Below, one piece after another: positions 43,099 to 53,564 of a stretch of DNA of 64,000 nucleotides. The translations under genes were made by a program, and so were the position numbers. Origin of the DNA: Acinetobacter sp. 10FS3-1 (GTDB taxonomy: Bacteria > Pseudomonadota > Gammaproteobacteria > Pseudomonadales > Moraxellaceae); the NCBI RefSeq assembly GCF_013343215.1, contig NZ_CP039143.1:1-64000 (forward strand), in the 5' to 3' direction. The stretch's first letter is position 1, and each line of letters opens with the position of its first letter. The notes under the pieces were generated by a model that searched no databases, was not told the DNA's origin, and saw only the letters and a list, made by a program, of their open reading frames with translations.

Positions 43099-44057
43099 GC
43101 CAATGACTGTCCTACATGTAATTTTTGGGTCTGGTTAATTTGGACCGGATTAAGCGGTTTGCCTCCTGGCCATTGTAAGGCGCTCAGGCAGACGGCTTTT
43201 TCATCACCGCAGGCCACATGCACCCCTTGTTTGTCTATCGCCAGAATGGTGCCTGCCTTATGCCCTCGCGCATTGGCAGCAGACAGGGCCGATCCCCAAA
43301 CGCGCAGATTATTATTTTCATCCAGTGGAATGTACGCCACTGGCCAAGGATTAAAGGCACGAATGTTACGGTCAATGCTGGCCGCAGTTTGAGTCCAGTC
43401 AATATGCGCCTCTGCCTTAGAGAGTTTATGTGCATATACTGTGAGTGCTTCATCCTGAACTTCGCGGGCGTTCAGATATTGCTGTAATTTTTCTTCAGAT
43501 TCGAGTACGGCCACAATCGCCTCAGCGCCTTGAATCGCCAGTTTGTCATGTAATGTGGCTGAAGTATCTTCGGCTGTAATTGGACACCAGGTTTTATACA
43601 TCATGTCACCCGTATCTAGTCCTGCTGCCATTTTCATAATGGTTACGCCAGTTTCTGTATCGCCGGTAGCAATAGCACGCTGAATCGGTGCTGCACCACG
43701 CCAGCGTGGCAATAACGAACCGTGAATATTCAGACAGCCATATTTCGGGGTATCGAGAACCACTTGTGGTAGAATCAGACCATAAGCCGCGACGACCATT
43801 ACGTCAGCGTCCAGGGCTTTCAGTTCAGCCTGAGCCGCCAGTCCTTCTTCAGTCGAAGACTTGAAGTGTACAGGCTGATAGACCGGAAGTTGATGCTCCA
43901 ATGCCAGCTGTTTGACTGCCGAAGCAGTTAACTTTTGCCCACGACCTGCTTTACGGTCTGGCTGGGTATACACCGCCATAATCTCGTGCTGGGTATTAAT
44001 GAGGGCTTTTAACGCAACCGCTGCAAATTCTGGTGTGCCGGCAAAGATGATTTTCAC
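43095..44057 (-). CDS. fmt: methionyl-tRNA formyltransferase
   Basis: 320 aa from GTG 44057 (MKIIFAGTPEFAAVAL); GGAA lies 8-9 nt upstream. Longer frames to 44129 do not fit the family. HGSLLPRWRGAAPIQRAI is the 10-formyl-THF and catalytic segment with Asn and His in place, and the C-terminal domain binds initiator tRNA. It formylates Met-tRNA for initiation. Heads the fmt-rsmB pair. Confidence 0.95.
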   Translation of the reverse strand: MKIIFAGTPEFAAVALKALINTQHEIMAVYTQPDRKAGRGQKLTASAVKQLALEHQLPVYQPVHFKSSTEEGLAAQAELKALDADVMVVAAYGLILPQVVLDTPKYGCLNIHGSLLPRWRGAAPIQRAIATGDTETGVTIMKMAAGLDTGDMMYKTWCPITAEDTSATLHDKLAIQGAEAIVAVLESEEKLQQYLNAREVQDEALTVYAHKLSKAEAHIDWTQTAASIDRNIRAFNPWPVAYIPLDENNNLRVWGSALSAANARGHKAGTILAIDKQGVHVACGDEKAVCLSALQWPGGKPLNPVQINQTQKLHVGQSLA

Positions 44058-44458
44058 GCATGAAATTCCAAAAAAACTTGAGCCTAGTATAAGCCAAAAG
44101 CCAAATTCCAGCCTAATCAATCGGCACACTTATCTGTTACAAGGCTTTATCCCGATGGATTTTTAGTGGATATTTATATAAAAATAAATCATGTAAATTT
44201 TAAAAATTATTCATGAAAGTTTTGTATTTAATACAGAGCCTTAGCGGTATAGTAGTTTTCAGCATGTCATCGTATATGCATTGAAACTTGCCAGTTGAGC
44301 ATATTGCAGTAAGTCCTGTATTTTTAGCCAGTTTTTTAAATGAATCGCTAATTTATGATATGTTTAAAATTCGACTGATTTCATGCTCTTGATTAGTAAG
44401 ATTTCGCCAGAGTGGATGAATTTTCCCACTCCTGCACAAACTTTGTTGGAATAACACC
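44058..44458. other. 401-bp divergent gap fmt / ilvD
   Basis: AT-rich; presumably holds both promoters and the ilvD leader. I see no attenuator with a branched-chain leader peptide and no gene. Confidence 0.4.
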
Positions 44459-46288
44459 ATGCCTGACTATCGTTCAAAAACATCAACACACGGAAGAAAT
44501 ATGGCTGGCGCACGTGGCTTATGGCGTGCGACCGGTATGAAAGACGAAGATTTTGGTAAACCGATTATTGCTGTGGTCAACTCATTCACGCAATTTGTAC
44601 CCGGTCACGTTCATCTCAAAGATTTAGGTCAGTTGGTGGCGCGTCAAATTGAAGCATCAGGCGGTGTAGCCAAAGAATTCAATACCATTGCTGTGGATGA
44701 CGGCATTGCGATGGGGCATGACGGCATGCTGTATTCCCTGCCTTCACGTGACCTGATTGCAGACTCGGTCGAATATATGGTGAATGCCCACTGTGCTGAT
44801 GCCATGGTCTGTATTTCAAACTGTGACAAAATTACCCCGGGGATGTTGATGGCGGCAATGCGCCTGAATATTCCGGTGGTTTTTGTATCGGGGGGGCCAA
44901 TGGAAGCGGGTAAAGTAAAAATCCGCGGCAATGAGAAAGCCATCGACTTGATCGACGCCATGATTGTGGCAGCAGATGACAGCTACACCGATGAAGAAGT
45001 CGCAGAATACGAACGCTCCGCCTGTCCAACCTGTGGTTCATGTTCAGGCATGTTTACAGCAAACTCGATGAACTGCTTGACTGAAGCCTTAGGCTTGTCA
45101 CTGCCGGGGAATGGCTCGACGCTGGCAACCCATGCCAACCGTAAAAAACTCTTTGAACGTGCAGGTTCTTTAATTGTTGAACTGGCTAAACGTCATTATG
45201 AACAAGATGACTACAGCGTATTGCCACGCTCGATTGCCACCAAAGCCTCTTATGAAAATGCCATGACTTTAGACATTGCCATGGGGGGCTCCACCAATAC
45301 CGTCCTGCATTTATTGGCTGCCGCGAACGAAGCTGGCGTTGATTTTACCATGAATGACATCGACCGCTTATCGCGTAAAGTACCGGTGCTGTGTAAAGTT
45401 GCCCCAGCGAAACAAGATGTGCATATGGAAGATGTGCACCGCGCCGGCGGTATCATGTCGATTCTAGGCGAGCTTGACCGTGCAGGTTTACTCGATACAT
45501 CGGTTCCAACCGTGCATGAAGCAAGCCTCAAAGATGCGTTGGACAAATGGGACATCATCCGTACGGAAGATGAAGACGTGTATCAGTTCTTCCGTTCAGC
45601 ACCGGGCGGTGTACCGACACAAACCGCATTCTCGCAAGACCGTTACTATTCACGTTTGGATGGTGACCGTGAAAATGGCGTGATCCGTAATGCTGAACAT
45701 GCTTTCTCGAAAGACGGTGGTTTGGCGGTCCTGTACGGTAACATTGCACTGGATGGTTGTATCGTGAAAACCGCCGGTGTAGATGATTCTATCTTGAAAT
45801 TTAACGGTACGGCACGCGTATTTGAAAGTCAGGATTCAGCAGTGGATGCGATTTTGGGGAACCAAATTAAAGCCGGTGATGTGGTCGTGATCCGCTATGA
45901 AGGGCCGCGCGGTGGCCCGGGTATGCAGGAAATGCTGTACCCAACCAGCTACCTGAAATCGAAAGGTCTGGGTAAAGACTGTGCATTGTTAACCGATGGT
46001 CGTTTCTCGGGCGGTTCATCCGGTCTTTCTATCGGTCACGTGTCTCCGGAAGCCGCCGAGGGCGGCGCTATTGGTCTGGTAGAAGATGGCGACCGTATCG
46101 AAATCGATATTCCAAACCGTACCATTTACCTGGCAGTCGATGAGGCAACCATGATTGCCCGCCGTGCAGCGCAGGAAGCCAAAGGCTGGCATCCGGTAGA
46201 AGAACGCCCACGTAAAATTTCAAAAGCACTGAAAGCCTATGCCATGCATACCACCAGTGCGGCAAAAGGTGCGGTACGTGAAATCTAA
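44459..46288 (+). CDS. ilvD: dihydroxy-acid dehydratase, long E. coli type
   Basis: 609 aa. Third step of isoleucine and valine synthesis: dihydroxy acid to 2-oxo acid. It follows E. coli IlvD almost throughout: [64 protein letters not shown]. At the first cluster position it has FVPGHVH with no Cys, as in the oxygen-sensitive 4Fe-4S enzymes. Terminator follows 20 bp after the stop. Confidence 0.95.
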   Translation: MPDYRSKTSTHGRNMAGARGLWRATGMKDEDFGKPIIAVVNSFTQFVPGHVHLKDLGQLVARQIEASGGVAKEFNTIAVDDGIAMGHDGMLYSLPSRDLIADSVEYMVNAHCADAMVCISNCDKITPGMLMAAMRLNIPVVFVSGGPMEAGKVKIRGNEKAIDLIDAMIVAADDSYTDEEVAEYERSACPTCGSCSGMFTANSMNCLTEALGLSLPGNGSTLATHANRKKLFERAGSLIVELAKRHYEQDDYSVLPRSIATKASYENAMTLDIAMGGSTNTVLHLLAAANEAGVDFTMNDIDRLSRKVPVLCKVAPAKQDVHMEDVHRAGGIMSILGELDRAGLLDTSVPTVHEASLKDALDKWDIIRTEDEDVYQFFRSAPGGVPTQTAFSQDRYYSRLDGDRENGVIRNAEHAFSKDGGLAVLYGNIALDGCIVKTAGVDDSILKFNGTARVFESQDSAVDAILGNQIKAGDVVVIRYEGPRGGPGMQEMLYPTSYLKSKGLGKDCALLTDGRFSGGSSGLSIGHVSPEAAEGGAIGLVEDGDRIEIDIPNRTIYLAVDEATMIARRAAQEAKGWHPVEERPRKISKALKAYAMHTTSAAKGAVREI

Positions 46289-46646
46289 GCTGTAATTTTT
46301 ACAGTACAAAAAGCACTCCAGAGGGGGTGCTTTTTTATGGCTTTGAAAAACTTCACTGCTTCAAATGGATTCAAAAGTTCTTATGATCTTTGTGCAGGCA
46401 GAGTTTTACTGTTGTAAGATCAAAACTAACAAAAATCTTTTGTTTTGCTGATGCTCCATCCCTGTAGCACAGCAAAACAGCGACATCCATGTCGCTCGGT
46501 CATGTGATTAAAGCATTTTAAGAGTTAATCAAAATATTTTTCTGCAAGGTAATTTCTTTTATATATCGTATGCCTTCTATACAATGAGCTTAGAATAAAT
46601 TGCCAAAGACTGAAGCTAAAAATCGGTCATCGCCAAGGAAAAAATA
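46289..46646 (+). other. 358-bp gap between the two dehydratase genes
   Basis: Holds the ilvD terminator and, at 46490-46507, a perfect AGCGACAT/ATGTCGCT hairpin with a 2-nt centre. No gene seen. Confidence 0.5.
46308..46336 (+). terminator. ilvD terminator
   Basis: AAAAAGCACTCC and GGGGTGCTTTTTT pair around AGAG. Confidence 0.9.
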
Positions 46647-48332
46647 ATGAGTAAAGACAATATCCGCGAACATTCAGCCCCCGTTTACGATGGTATAGAA
46701 AATGCCCCGGCACGTTCCATGATGCGGGCAACCGGTTTTAAAGATGCAGATTTTAAGCGTCCATTTATTGGTATTGCCTCGACTTGGGCCAATGTCACAC
46801 CCTGCAATATGCATATTGACAGGCTGGCCCGTGAAGTTGAAAAAGGGGTGAATTTTGCCAATGGCAAAGGCATTATCTTTAATACCATTACTATCTCTGA
46901 TGGAATTTCGAATGGGACTGAAGGGATGAAATACTCCTTGGTCTCACGCGAAATTATTGCTGACTCCATTGAAGCGGTGGTCGGTTGTCAGGCCTATGAT
47001 GGCGTGATTGCTATTGGTGGCTGCGACAAGAATATGCCGGGTTGTATTATGGGACTGGCCCGTTTAAATCGTCCCGGCCTGTTTATTTATGGCGGGACCA
47101 TTAAACCGGGAGCTGGGCATACTGACATGATTTCGGTGTTTGAAGCAGTAGGACAATATGCCAAGGGGGAGATTAACGAAATTCAGGTCAAGCAGATTGA
47201 AGAGGTGGCTCTGCCGGGGCCGGGATCTTGTGGAGGAATGTATACTGCTAATTCGATGGCCTCTGCCATTGAAGCTTTAGGCATGAGCTTGCCGGGCTCA
47301 TCGGCACAGGAAGCCGTTTCCGAAGAGAAAAAAATTGACTGTATGCGTGCGGGTGAGGCGGTCATGAACTTGTTACGCCTAGACCTTAAACCGCGTGACA
47401 TCATGACCAAAGCCGCCTTTGAAAATGCCATTAAAGTACTGATTGCACTGGGTGGATCGACCAATGGGGTGCTACATTTACTGGCGATGGCCCATAGCGC
47501 AGGTGTAGCGCTGTCATTGGATGATTTCGTGCGGATTGGTAAAGATATTCCTGTGGTGGCCGATGTACGGCCATCCGGAAAATACCTCATGTCAGAACTG
47601 ATCGCCATTGGCGGTATTCAACCGCTGATGAAACGTATGCTGAATGCCGGTATGCTGGAGGGTTCTTGCCTGACCGTAACGGGTAAAACCTTGGCAGAAA
47701 ACCTGGCGGATGTCGCAGACTATCCACCAGGGCAACAGATTATCCTGCCATTTGATGCGCCGATTAAAAAAGATTCGCATCTGGTGGTTCTAAAAGGCAA
47801 TTTGTCTCCTACAGGAGCGGTGGCCAAAATCACCGGCAAGGAGGGGCTGTATTTTGAGGGCCCGGCGCGGGTGTTTGAAGGAGAAATCGGTGCCATGCGT
47901 GGGATTTTAGATGGCGAAGTCAAGCCCGGTGAAGTGGTGGTAATTCGTGGTGAAGGCCCGAAAGGCGGTCCGGGCATGCCTGAAATGCTCAAACCGACCT
48001 CGGCCATTATTGGCAAAGGACTGGGCAACTCAGTGGCTTTAATTACCGATGGCCGTTTTTCCGGCGGCAGTCATGGTTTTGTGATTGGTCATGTGACGCC
48101 AGAAGCTTATGAAGGCGGCCCGATCGGACTGGTTAAAAATGGCGATAAAATCTCGATCAATGCCGAAACCCGTGAAATGACCCTGCATATTTCCGATGAA
48201 GAACTGGCAGTACGCCGTGCCGCCTGGGTCAAACCTGCACCCCATTATCGCTCTGGTGCTTTGGCAAAGTTTGCCAAATTGACCACCGGTGCTGAAAAAG
48301 GGGCAGTCACTGACCTCAATCTCGAGGTCTAA
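46647..48332 (+). CDS. second dihydroxy-acid dehydratase (short, 2Fe-2S type)
   Basis: 561 aa of the IlvD/Edd family but of the short subgroup. Three cysteines are placed as in the 2Fe-2S dehydratases: Cys53 (TPCNMHID), Cys126 (GGCDKNMPG) and Cys195 ([13 protein letters not shown]). It likely catalyses the same branched-chain step with an oxygen-tolerant cluster; a sugar-acid dehydratase role is possible in this family. AAGGAAAAAATA precedes the ATG. No regulator is adjacent. Confidence 0.85.
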   Translation: MSKDNIREHSAPVYDGIENAPARSMMRATGFKDADFKRPFIGIASTWANVTPCNMHIDRLAREVEKGVNFANGKGIIFNTITISDGISNGTEGMKYSLVSREIIADSIEAVVGCQAYDGVIAIGGCDKNMPGCIMGLARLNRPGLFIYGGTIKPGAGHTDMISVFEAVGQYAKGEINEIQVKQIEEVALPGPGSCGGMYTANSMASAIEALGMSLPGSSAQEAVSEEKKIDCMRAGEAVMNLLRLDLKPRDIMTKAAFENAIKVLIALGGSTNGVLHLLAMAHSAGVALSLDDFVRIGKDIPVVADVRPSGKYLMSELIAIGGIQPLMKRMLNAGMLEGSCLTVTGKTLAENLADVADYPPGQQIILPFDAPIKKDSHLVVLKGNLSPTGAVAKITGKEGLYFEGPARVFEGEIGAMRGILDGEVKPGEVVVIRGEGPKGGPGMPEMLKPTSAIIGKGLGNSVALITDGRFSGGSHGFVIGHVTPEAYEGGPIGLVKNGDKISINAETREMTLHISDEELAVRRAAWVKPAPHYRSGALAKFAKLTTGAEKGAVTDLNLEV

Positions 48333-48485
48333 TTCATTGTTAAATATTGAACATTTGTTCATGACTTGATATAAAATTTGCACAAGACTTATATCTCTAT
48401 GCAAATCTCTTCATAATAGGGGCTTGCATAGCGCAAGCGTGCCAGCAGGGGTTGGCACGACAAGACATTATTCGAGGCTGATCTC

Positions 48486-49808
48486 ATGTCCCTGTTACGC
48501 CGTTGGTTTGATCCAATCCGATCGAGCTGGTTTTACCAGAAGCCAGTTCGTCAAGCGGTGTTATCTATTGAAGATGGTCTCAGCATCCATTTAAGACTGG
48601 ATGATGTCTATAGTTATCTGGCCGTACAGCAGTTGCCCCAGCTGGAAGAGATCTTAAGCCCGCAGCTCAAGCCTCTCAAAGTCGTGATTTCCGAACAGCG
48701 CGCTGAACCCCCCAACCAGATGTCCTTTGATGAATGGCAGCATTACTGCATTCATGATGCGAAAATTCTGGCCAAGCAGCATCGTTTCAGCTTTCACGAT
48801 AAGCCTGAGCTGCCCAGTCCGGAAGCCCTGAAACAGGCCGCAGTCATTCTGAAAAACACCCCCTTACGTGGACAGAATTTTCTGTATCTGCTCGAAGATG
48901 TGTTTCATATGCTGTGGCAAAAACAGAACGGAAAATTACGCACCTTATATATCATGGCCAGTCGCCATCATGCCGCGCAAAATTTTCCTGAACGGATTTT
49001 CAATACCATCCCTATTCTGGCCAGCTATTTCACTTTTGGCGGACGTCAGTATCATGCGGTAGATGATTTACTGCGTCTGACCCGGCGCTTGAAACAGCAA
49101 AAGCTGCTGACCGATAATCCGATTTTCCTGATCAATCATATTGAATGGCGTGAGCATTTGATCAGTGATGCAGAAGAGCTGAATGAAATCCAGTCAATGA
49201 ATCCGGAACTGGATCTGTATATTGCGCTGGAAGATCCGATTTCCTGGCTGTTATTGGCTTATATCAAGGAAGAGCTGGCCGATTTTTATAATATCCGGCT
49301 GAATGTCTATCCCTTATCCTATCGTGGACGGGACTGGTTTGAATGGAATCTGGCGACCCGTTTATCCAAACGTACCGAGGTCAAATTTACCCCTTTTTGC
49401 CGACCGACTGAGCAGGCCATTGTACCGATGGCACAGTTATTCTATAGCTGTCCAGAAGAGCAGCGCATTGATGCCATGTACCAAATTCTGCAAGCCGTCT
49501 GGACGCGTGGCTATGACTTGTCCTATGCGCCGCATATCAAGCGCCTACAACAGGAGTTGAAGCTGGACGAGCTGACTCAGGAAGATATTCAGACCAAATT
49601 ACAAGAAAACGACACTTTGTGTGAAATGAAGTCCCAGCCTGATTTCCCGGTGCTGGAATTGCGGATTGAAGGGCAAAGTTACACATTTAATAGCCTATAT
49701 CGTGTCTGGATGATTGAAAGTATTTTCAGTAATGTGTTAGAAGAAAAGTATAAAAGTGATAATCAAACTGAGCATGAACTGAATCAATATGGAAAAAATC
49801 AAAGCTGA
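48486..49808 (+). CDS. two-domain thioredoxin-fold protein, DsbA/HCCA-isomerase-like
   Basis: 440 aa, cytoplasmic, no signal peptide. Two segments resemble the start of the 2-hydroxychromene-2-carboxylate isomerase / GST-kappa fold: LDDVYSYLAVQQLPQLEEIL near residue 37 and LEDPISWLLLAYIKEELADF near residue 246; FTFGGRQYHAVDDLLRL fits the helical insert. No CxxC is seen, so it is not a disulfide oxidoreductase. Its last 20 bp overlap the chorismate mutase gene. Function not known; fold call is by motif likeness only. Confidence 0.55.
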   Translation: MSLLRRWFDPIRSSWFYQKPVRQAVLSIEDGLSIHLRLDDVYSYLAVQQLPQLEEILSPQLKPLKVVISEQRAEPPNQMSFDEWQHYCIHDAKILAKQHRFSFHDKPELPSPEALKQAAVILKNTPLRGQNFLYLLEDVFHMLWQKQNGKLRTLYIMASRHHAAQNFPERIFNTIPILASYFTFGGRQYHAVDDLLRLTRRLKQQKLLTDNPIFLINHIEWREHLISDAEELNEIQSMNPELDLYIALEDPISWLLLAYIKEELADFYNIRLNVYPLSYRGRDWFEWNLATRLSKRTEVKFTPFCRPTEQAIVPMAQLFYSCPEEQRIDAMYQILQAVWTRGYDLSYAPHIKRLQQELKLDELTQEDIQTKLQENDTLCEMKSQPDFPVLELRIEGQSYTFNSLYRVWMIESIFSNVLEEKYKSDNQTEHELNQYGKNQS

Positions 49809-50076
49809 ATCATTACAACATGCACGTCACCAGATCGATGCCATTGATACAGCTTTAGTTGAGCTGATTGCTGCGCGTCAATTCTATGTTGATCAAACCA
49901 CACGTTTTAAAAAAACTGAAACCGATCTGCAATCACCGGAGCGTATGGAACAGATTGTGGAAAAGGTAAGGGCTTTGGCCCAACAGCAGGGTGTGGACCA
50001 GAAATTTATTGAGCATCTGTACCGGGAAATGTTCCAGTATTTTATTCAGCGGGAGCTAAAAGAATTTCGTCCTTAA
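49789..50076 (+). CDS. chorismate mutase, AroQ type
   Basis: 95 aa, all-helical. The pattern ARHQIDAIDTALVELIAARQ starts helix 1 with the conserved Arg and Asp; the mid motif SPERMEQIVEKVR and QKFIEHLYREMFQYFIQ complete the fold. It converts chorismate to prephenate for Phe and Tyr. It could also be a PchB-like isochorismate-pyruvate lyase, but no siderophore genes are near. It begins inside the preceding gene (20-bp overlap), so it is translationally coupled to it. Confidence 0.8.
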   Translation: MEKIKAESLQHARHQIDAIDTALVELIAARQFYVDQTTRFKKTETDLQSPERMEQIVEKVRALAQQQGVDQKFIEHLYREMFQYFIQRELKEFRP

Positions 50077-50134
50077 ACCAGTTTTAAATCCGATTTTCGC
50101 TGATCCGTCTGCTAATTTTCAGCACATCTATCTA

Positions 50135-50166
50135 AAGCCTCAAGATTTACTTGAGGCTTCCTTCTT
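50135..50166 (+). terminator. terminator after chorismate mutase
   Basis: AAGCCTCAAG and CTTGAGGCTT pair around ATTTA, with a T/C-rich tail. Confidence 0.75.
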
Positions 50167-50232
50167 AAAACCCTGATTTTTCTCTATCCGTGATTTCTAT
50201 AGCATGGACCTAAATCAATTTAGGGTCATCAG

Positions 50233-50970
50233 ATGACTGCTTTTGTTATTGCTATTTTTGCGCTGGCTGGTCTGATTAAAGGCACCATTGGCTTGGGTTT
50301 GCCTGCGGTGTCTATGGGGTTGCTGACTATATTTATGAGTCCATTTCAGGCAGCAACTTTACTCATTGTACCTTCAATGCTGACCAATTTTTGGCAACTC
50401 TTTGCTGAAGGTCATGTGCTGAAACTGATTCGCCGTTTCTGGCTATTGCTGGCCGGCATTATCGTGGGTTCGGTCTGGAGTGTTTTTCCGACGTTAGGCC
50501 ATTCTGAATTTCACAGTGAAGCCTTATTGGGCACGATGCTTGCCCTATATGGTCTATATGGTTTACTGGCGAAACGGATGCCAGATTTAAGCCAGTATGA
50601 AACGTGGCTTTCTCCGATGATGGGATATCTTGGCGGTGCCTTGACCGTGGCGACGGGTGTGGTGGTGATTCCAGTGGTGCCTTATTTGCAGACCCTGCAT
50701 TTAAAACGTGATGATCTGGTACAGGCCTTGGGTCTTGTATTTACTACCTCGACGGTATGTTTGGCCATTTTCCTGCACCGAAACCCGGTAGAAGATATAC
50801 CGATTGATTATGCCATGTCCGCAATTGCACTGCTTCCTGCCTTGATCGGAATGTGGTTCGGCAAGAACATCCGTTCCCGTATCCCTGAACAGACATTCCG
50901 TACCGTATTTTTTATCGGCCTGATTGCCTTAGGCAGCTATATGGCGTTGCATCAATTCGGCTGGATTTAA
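50233..50970 (+). CDS. TauE/SafE family membrane permease
   Basis: 245 aa, about seven to eight membrane helices, starting FALAGLIKGTIGLGLPAVSMG, the usual TauE first helix. The family exports sulfite, sulfoacetate and other small anions; substrate unknown. Its stop overlaps the stop of the convergent LysR gene by 2-3 bp. Confidence 0.82.
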   Translation: MTAFVIAIFALAGLIKGTIGLGLPAVSMGLLTIFMSPFQAATLLIVPSMLTNFWQLFAEGHVLKLIRRFWLLLAGIIVGSVWSVFPTLGHSEFHSEALLGTMLALYGLYGLLAKRMPDLSQYETWLSPMMGYLGGALTVATGVVVIPVVPYLQTLHLKRDDLVQALGLVFTTSTVCLAIFLHRNPVEDIPIDYAMSAIALLPALIGMWFGKNIRSRIPEQTFRTVFFIGLIALGSYMALHQFGWI

Positions 50971-51887
50971 TTCAGGATTTTTTGTACATCCGCAGAAATG
51001 AGGAACTGGCTAAAGTGCTGATAGGCCGTGCTCAGTTCATCAAAGCTCTTTGCAGCTAACAATAACTTACGGTTGGCCCAATCTCCGGTCAGTTGGATTT
51101 GCTGAAATGCATAGAGTTTTGATAAATGTTGTGCAGCGCGTTTTGGCATAATTGCAATACCTACCCCATTGGCTACAACTTGGGCAATGGCCGCAAAATT
51201 CGGTAAGCGCAAGCGGTATTGAATCTCACAGTTCAGCAAGCGAGCCTGGGTTTCAATCGACTGCTGCAAAGAGTAATATTGCATCAAGCCCACAAAGGGA
51301 TAATTCAGACAGTCTGCTAATTTTAATGCCGGATTCGTTGCCAAATCATGCTGTTCAGGACAGATCAGTACCAGAGGATCATCTGAAAATTCCAGAGTCT
51401 GTAATTGGGGTGCAGGAAAAAAGCTAGAGATCAGTCCTAGCTTGGCAGTGCCGCTCACCAAAGCTGCAATGATGTCATTGCTTTCTGCTTCTTTTAAATC
51501 GATCTGGATATTTGGATTATTTACCAAATACTGGGGTAATAATAGGGGCAGGTACTCACTTTGTGCTGAGGAGTTACACCATAAGCTGATATTGGAGTTG
51601 AGTCCTTCACTAAAGCCGGCCATGGCTTGAGACAGTTGTTGTCCTTGTTGCAACAGGGCTTGGGCATGCTCAGCAAAGACCTGTCCTGCAAAAGTCATTT
51701 TTACCCCACCCGAATGGCGGCTGAACAGACTGACCTGATATTGCTGTTCCAGCTTTTTAATCCGTTCACTGGCCGCTTGTAAAGAAATGGCAGAGCGTTC
51801 AGCCCCTCTGGTTAGGCTACCGGTATCGACTATATTGAGAAAAAGACGTAAATCAAAAAAATCCAGACGCATCGGCAGGATGCTCAT
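50967..51887 (-). CDS. LysR-family transcriptional regulator
   Basis: 306 aa. Winged helix-turn-helix in the first 65 residues (FDLRLFLNIVDTGSLTRGAERSAISLQAASERIKKLE), then a periplasmic-binding-like effector domain. It is tail to tail with the TauE-type gene, which is a common regulator-transporter pairing, though LysR targets are more often divergent. Start may be 51887 or the Met six codons in (51872); neither has a strong ribosome site. Confidence 0.85.
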   Translation of the reverse strand: MSILPMRLDFFDLRLFLNIVDTGSLTRGAERSAISLQAASERIKKLEQQYQVSLFSRHSGGVKMTFAGQVFAEHAQALLQQGQQLSQAMAGFSEGLNSNISLWCNSSAQSEYLPLLLPQYLVNNPNIQIDLKEAESNDIIAALVSGTAKLGLISSFFPAPQLQTLEFSDDPLVLICPEQHDLATNPALKLADCLNYPFVGLMQYYSLQQSIETQARLLNCEIQYRLRLPNFAAIAQVVANGVGIAIMPKRAAQHLSKLYAFQQIQLTGDWANRKLLLAAKSFDELSTAYQHFSQFLISADVQKILN

Positions 51888-51925
51888 ATAAAAGATTAAG
51901 CCTATTTAAACAATTCTGGCGATAT

Positions 51926-51955
51926 AAAAAAAGCAGCCTTATGGCTGCTTTTTTT
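51926..51955 (-). terminator. terminator after uracil/xanthine permease
   Basis: AAAAAAAGCAGCC and GGCTGCTTTTTTT pair around TTAT, beyond the permease stop on the minus strand. Confidence 0.9.
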
Positions 51956-51968
51956 ATATGAATCTGGC

Positions 51969-53267
51969 TTATTTTTTTTCACCCAAAGCAAAGAACCAGT
52001 TCAGAAAGAGCGCTGCAAAGGTTGCTGTGCCAATACCGCCCAACGTAAAATTACCGAAGTTCAGGGCAAAGTCTCCTGTGCCCAGAATAATGGTCACGGC
52101 TGCGACCATCAGGTTTTTATTTTGTGAAAAATCGACTTTGTTTTCAATCCAGATTTTTGCACCAGCAATGGTAATCAGACCAAATACCACAATCGATGCC
52201 CCGGTCAGAATGGCGGTTGGAATGGTATGCACAATGGCACCAAACTTGGGCGATAATCCGAGGAAAATGGCAAAAACACCGGCCACGGCAAAAATGATGG
52301 TCGAGTACACCCGGGTCACAGCCATCACCCCGATATTTTCACCATAGGTGGTCATACCCGGAGCACCGACACTGCCTGCAAGCGAGGTGGCGATGCCATC
52401 GGCCACGAAGGCTTTGCCAATGTGCGGATCAAGGTTTTCACCTGTCATAGCACCTACGGCTTTGATATGCCCCAGATTCTCGGCCACCAAAATAAATGCA
52501 ATCGGTGCAATGATCAGCATGGCATTGGCATCAAAGGTCGGAGAATGAAACTCGGGAATACCGAACCAGGCGGCTTGCTGAACCGGCAAGAAGTTAATGG
52601 CGGTGCCATAACCCATGACATTGCTCAGAAGGTAATAGACCAAATAGGCCAGCAGCAGACCAATCAGCAATAACAAACGCTGCAGCAAGCCACGGGTAAA
52701 GACGGCAATCGACCCCATACACATCACGGTCAGCAAGGCCATCCAGGAGTTGAAATCATTGCCCATCACGTTTTTCACGGTGGCAGGTGCCAGATTCAGG
52801 CCAATGATCATGACCACAGCGCCAGTCACCACTGGCGGCATCAGTTTTTCAATCCAGCGTGTACCGGTGGCCATAACCACCACCCCAATCAAGGCATATA
52901 AAATACCGCAGGCAATAATCCCGCTTGCTGCCACTCCGATATTCGGATTTAAACCGCCGCCTGCACCGGCATAACCGGTTGCGGCAATCACCACACCAAT
53001 AAAGGCAAAACTGGAACCCAAATAACTTGGAACACGTCCCCCGGTGATCAGAAAAAATAGCAGGGTACAGATGCCGGACATTAAAATGGCCAGATTGGGA
53101 TCAAATCCCATTAAGAAAGGCGCCAGCACGGTTGCACCAAACATGGCAAAGGCATGTTGGACACCAAGCACCACAGTTTGTGCAGGAGGTAAATATTCTG
53201 CAGTACCTACCGGTCGTGCATCAATATTGCCCTGATAGGGGCGCCATTTTGGAAACCAGTTGGCCAT
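51969..53267 (-). CDS. nucleobase:cation symporter-2, UraA/RutG type
   Basis: About 432 aa with twelve to fourteen membrane helices. NCS2 signs: VLGVQHAFAMFGATVLAPFL near the start, VAENLGHIKAVG with the conserved Glu, and GAPGMTTYGENIGVMAVT. It imports uracil or another base. I prefer the Met at 53267 (MANWFPKWRPYQG), which matches RutG-like proteins; the frame opens at 53303. No uracil-breakdown genes are beside it. Confidence 0.88.
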   Translation of the reverse strand: MANWFPKWRPYQGNIDARPVGTAEYLPPAQTVVLGVQHAFAMFGATVLAPFLMGFDPNLAILMSGICTLLFFLITGGRVPSYLGSSFAFIGVVIAATGYAGAGGGLNPNIGVAASGIIACGILYALIGVVVMATGTRWIEKLMPPVVTGAVVMIIGLNLAPATVKNVMGNDFNSWMALLTVMCMGSIAVFTRGLLQRLLLLIGLLLAYLVYYLLSNVMGYGTAINFLPVQQAAWFGIPEFHSPTFDANAMLIIAPIAFILVAENLGHIKAVGAMTGENLDPHIGKAFVADGIATSLAGSVGAPGMTTYGENIGVMAVTRVYSTIIFAVAGVFAIFLGLSPKFGAIVHTIPTAILTGASIVVFGLITIAGAKIWIENKVDFSQNKNLMVAAVTIILGTGDFALNFGNFTLGGIGTATFAALFLNWFFALGEKK

Positions 53268-53521
53268 AAAATGAGCACTCTTAAGATAAATTGTGCACAT
53301 CATACTCTGGTTCTGTAGAAGATTTAATTGCTGCCAGTCGTATTTTGTTCAAATTAATTCACTGACTTTCTTAAATAATTTACCAATCGGTAAAAGTATT
53401 TATATTAAAAACAAAACTAAATCAGTGGATTGATTAATTGATTATGGCTTTATGTCATGTATAAATAAATTTTATTCGATTTATGAAATAAATATTATTT
53501 CTGCAATTGACTGCTCAATAA

Positions 53522-53548
53522 AAAAGCACATCGGGTAGATGTGCTTTT
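53522..53548 (-). terminator. ppc terminator
   Basis: AAAAGCACATC and GATGTGCTTTT pair around GGGTA, 17 bp after the ppc stop. The 300-bp gap to the permease is otherwise AT-rich and empty. Confidence 0.88.
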
Positions 53549-53564
53549 AGTTAACTCAAACAGA

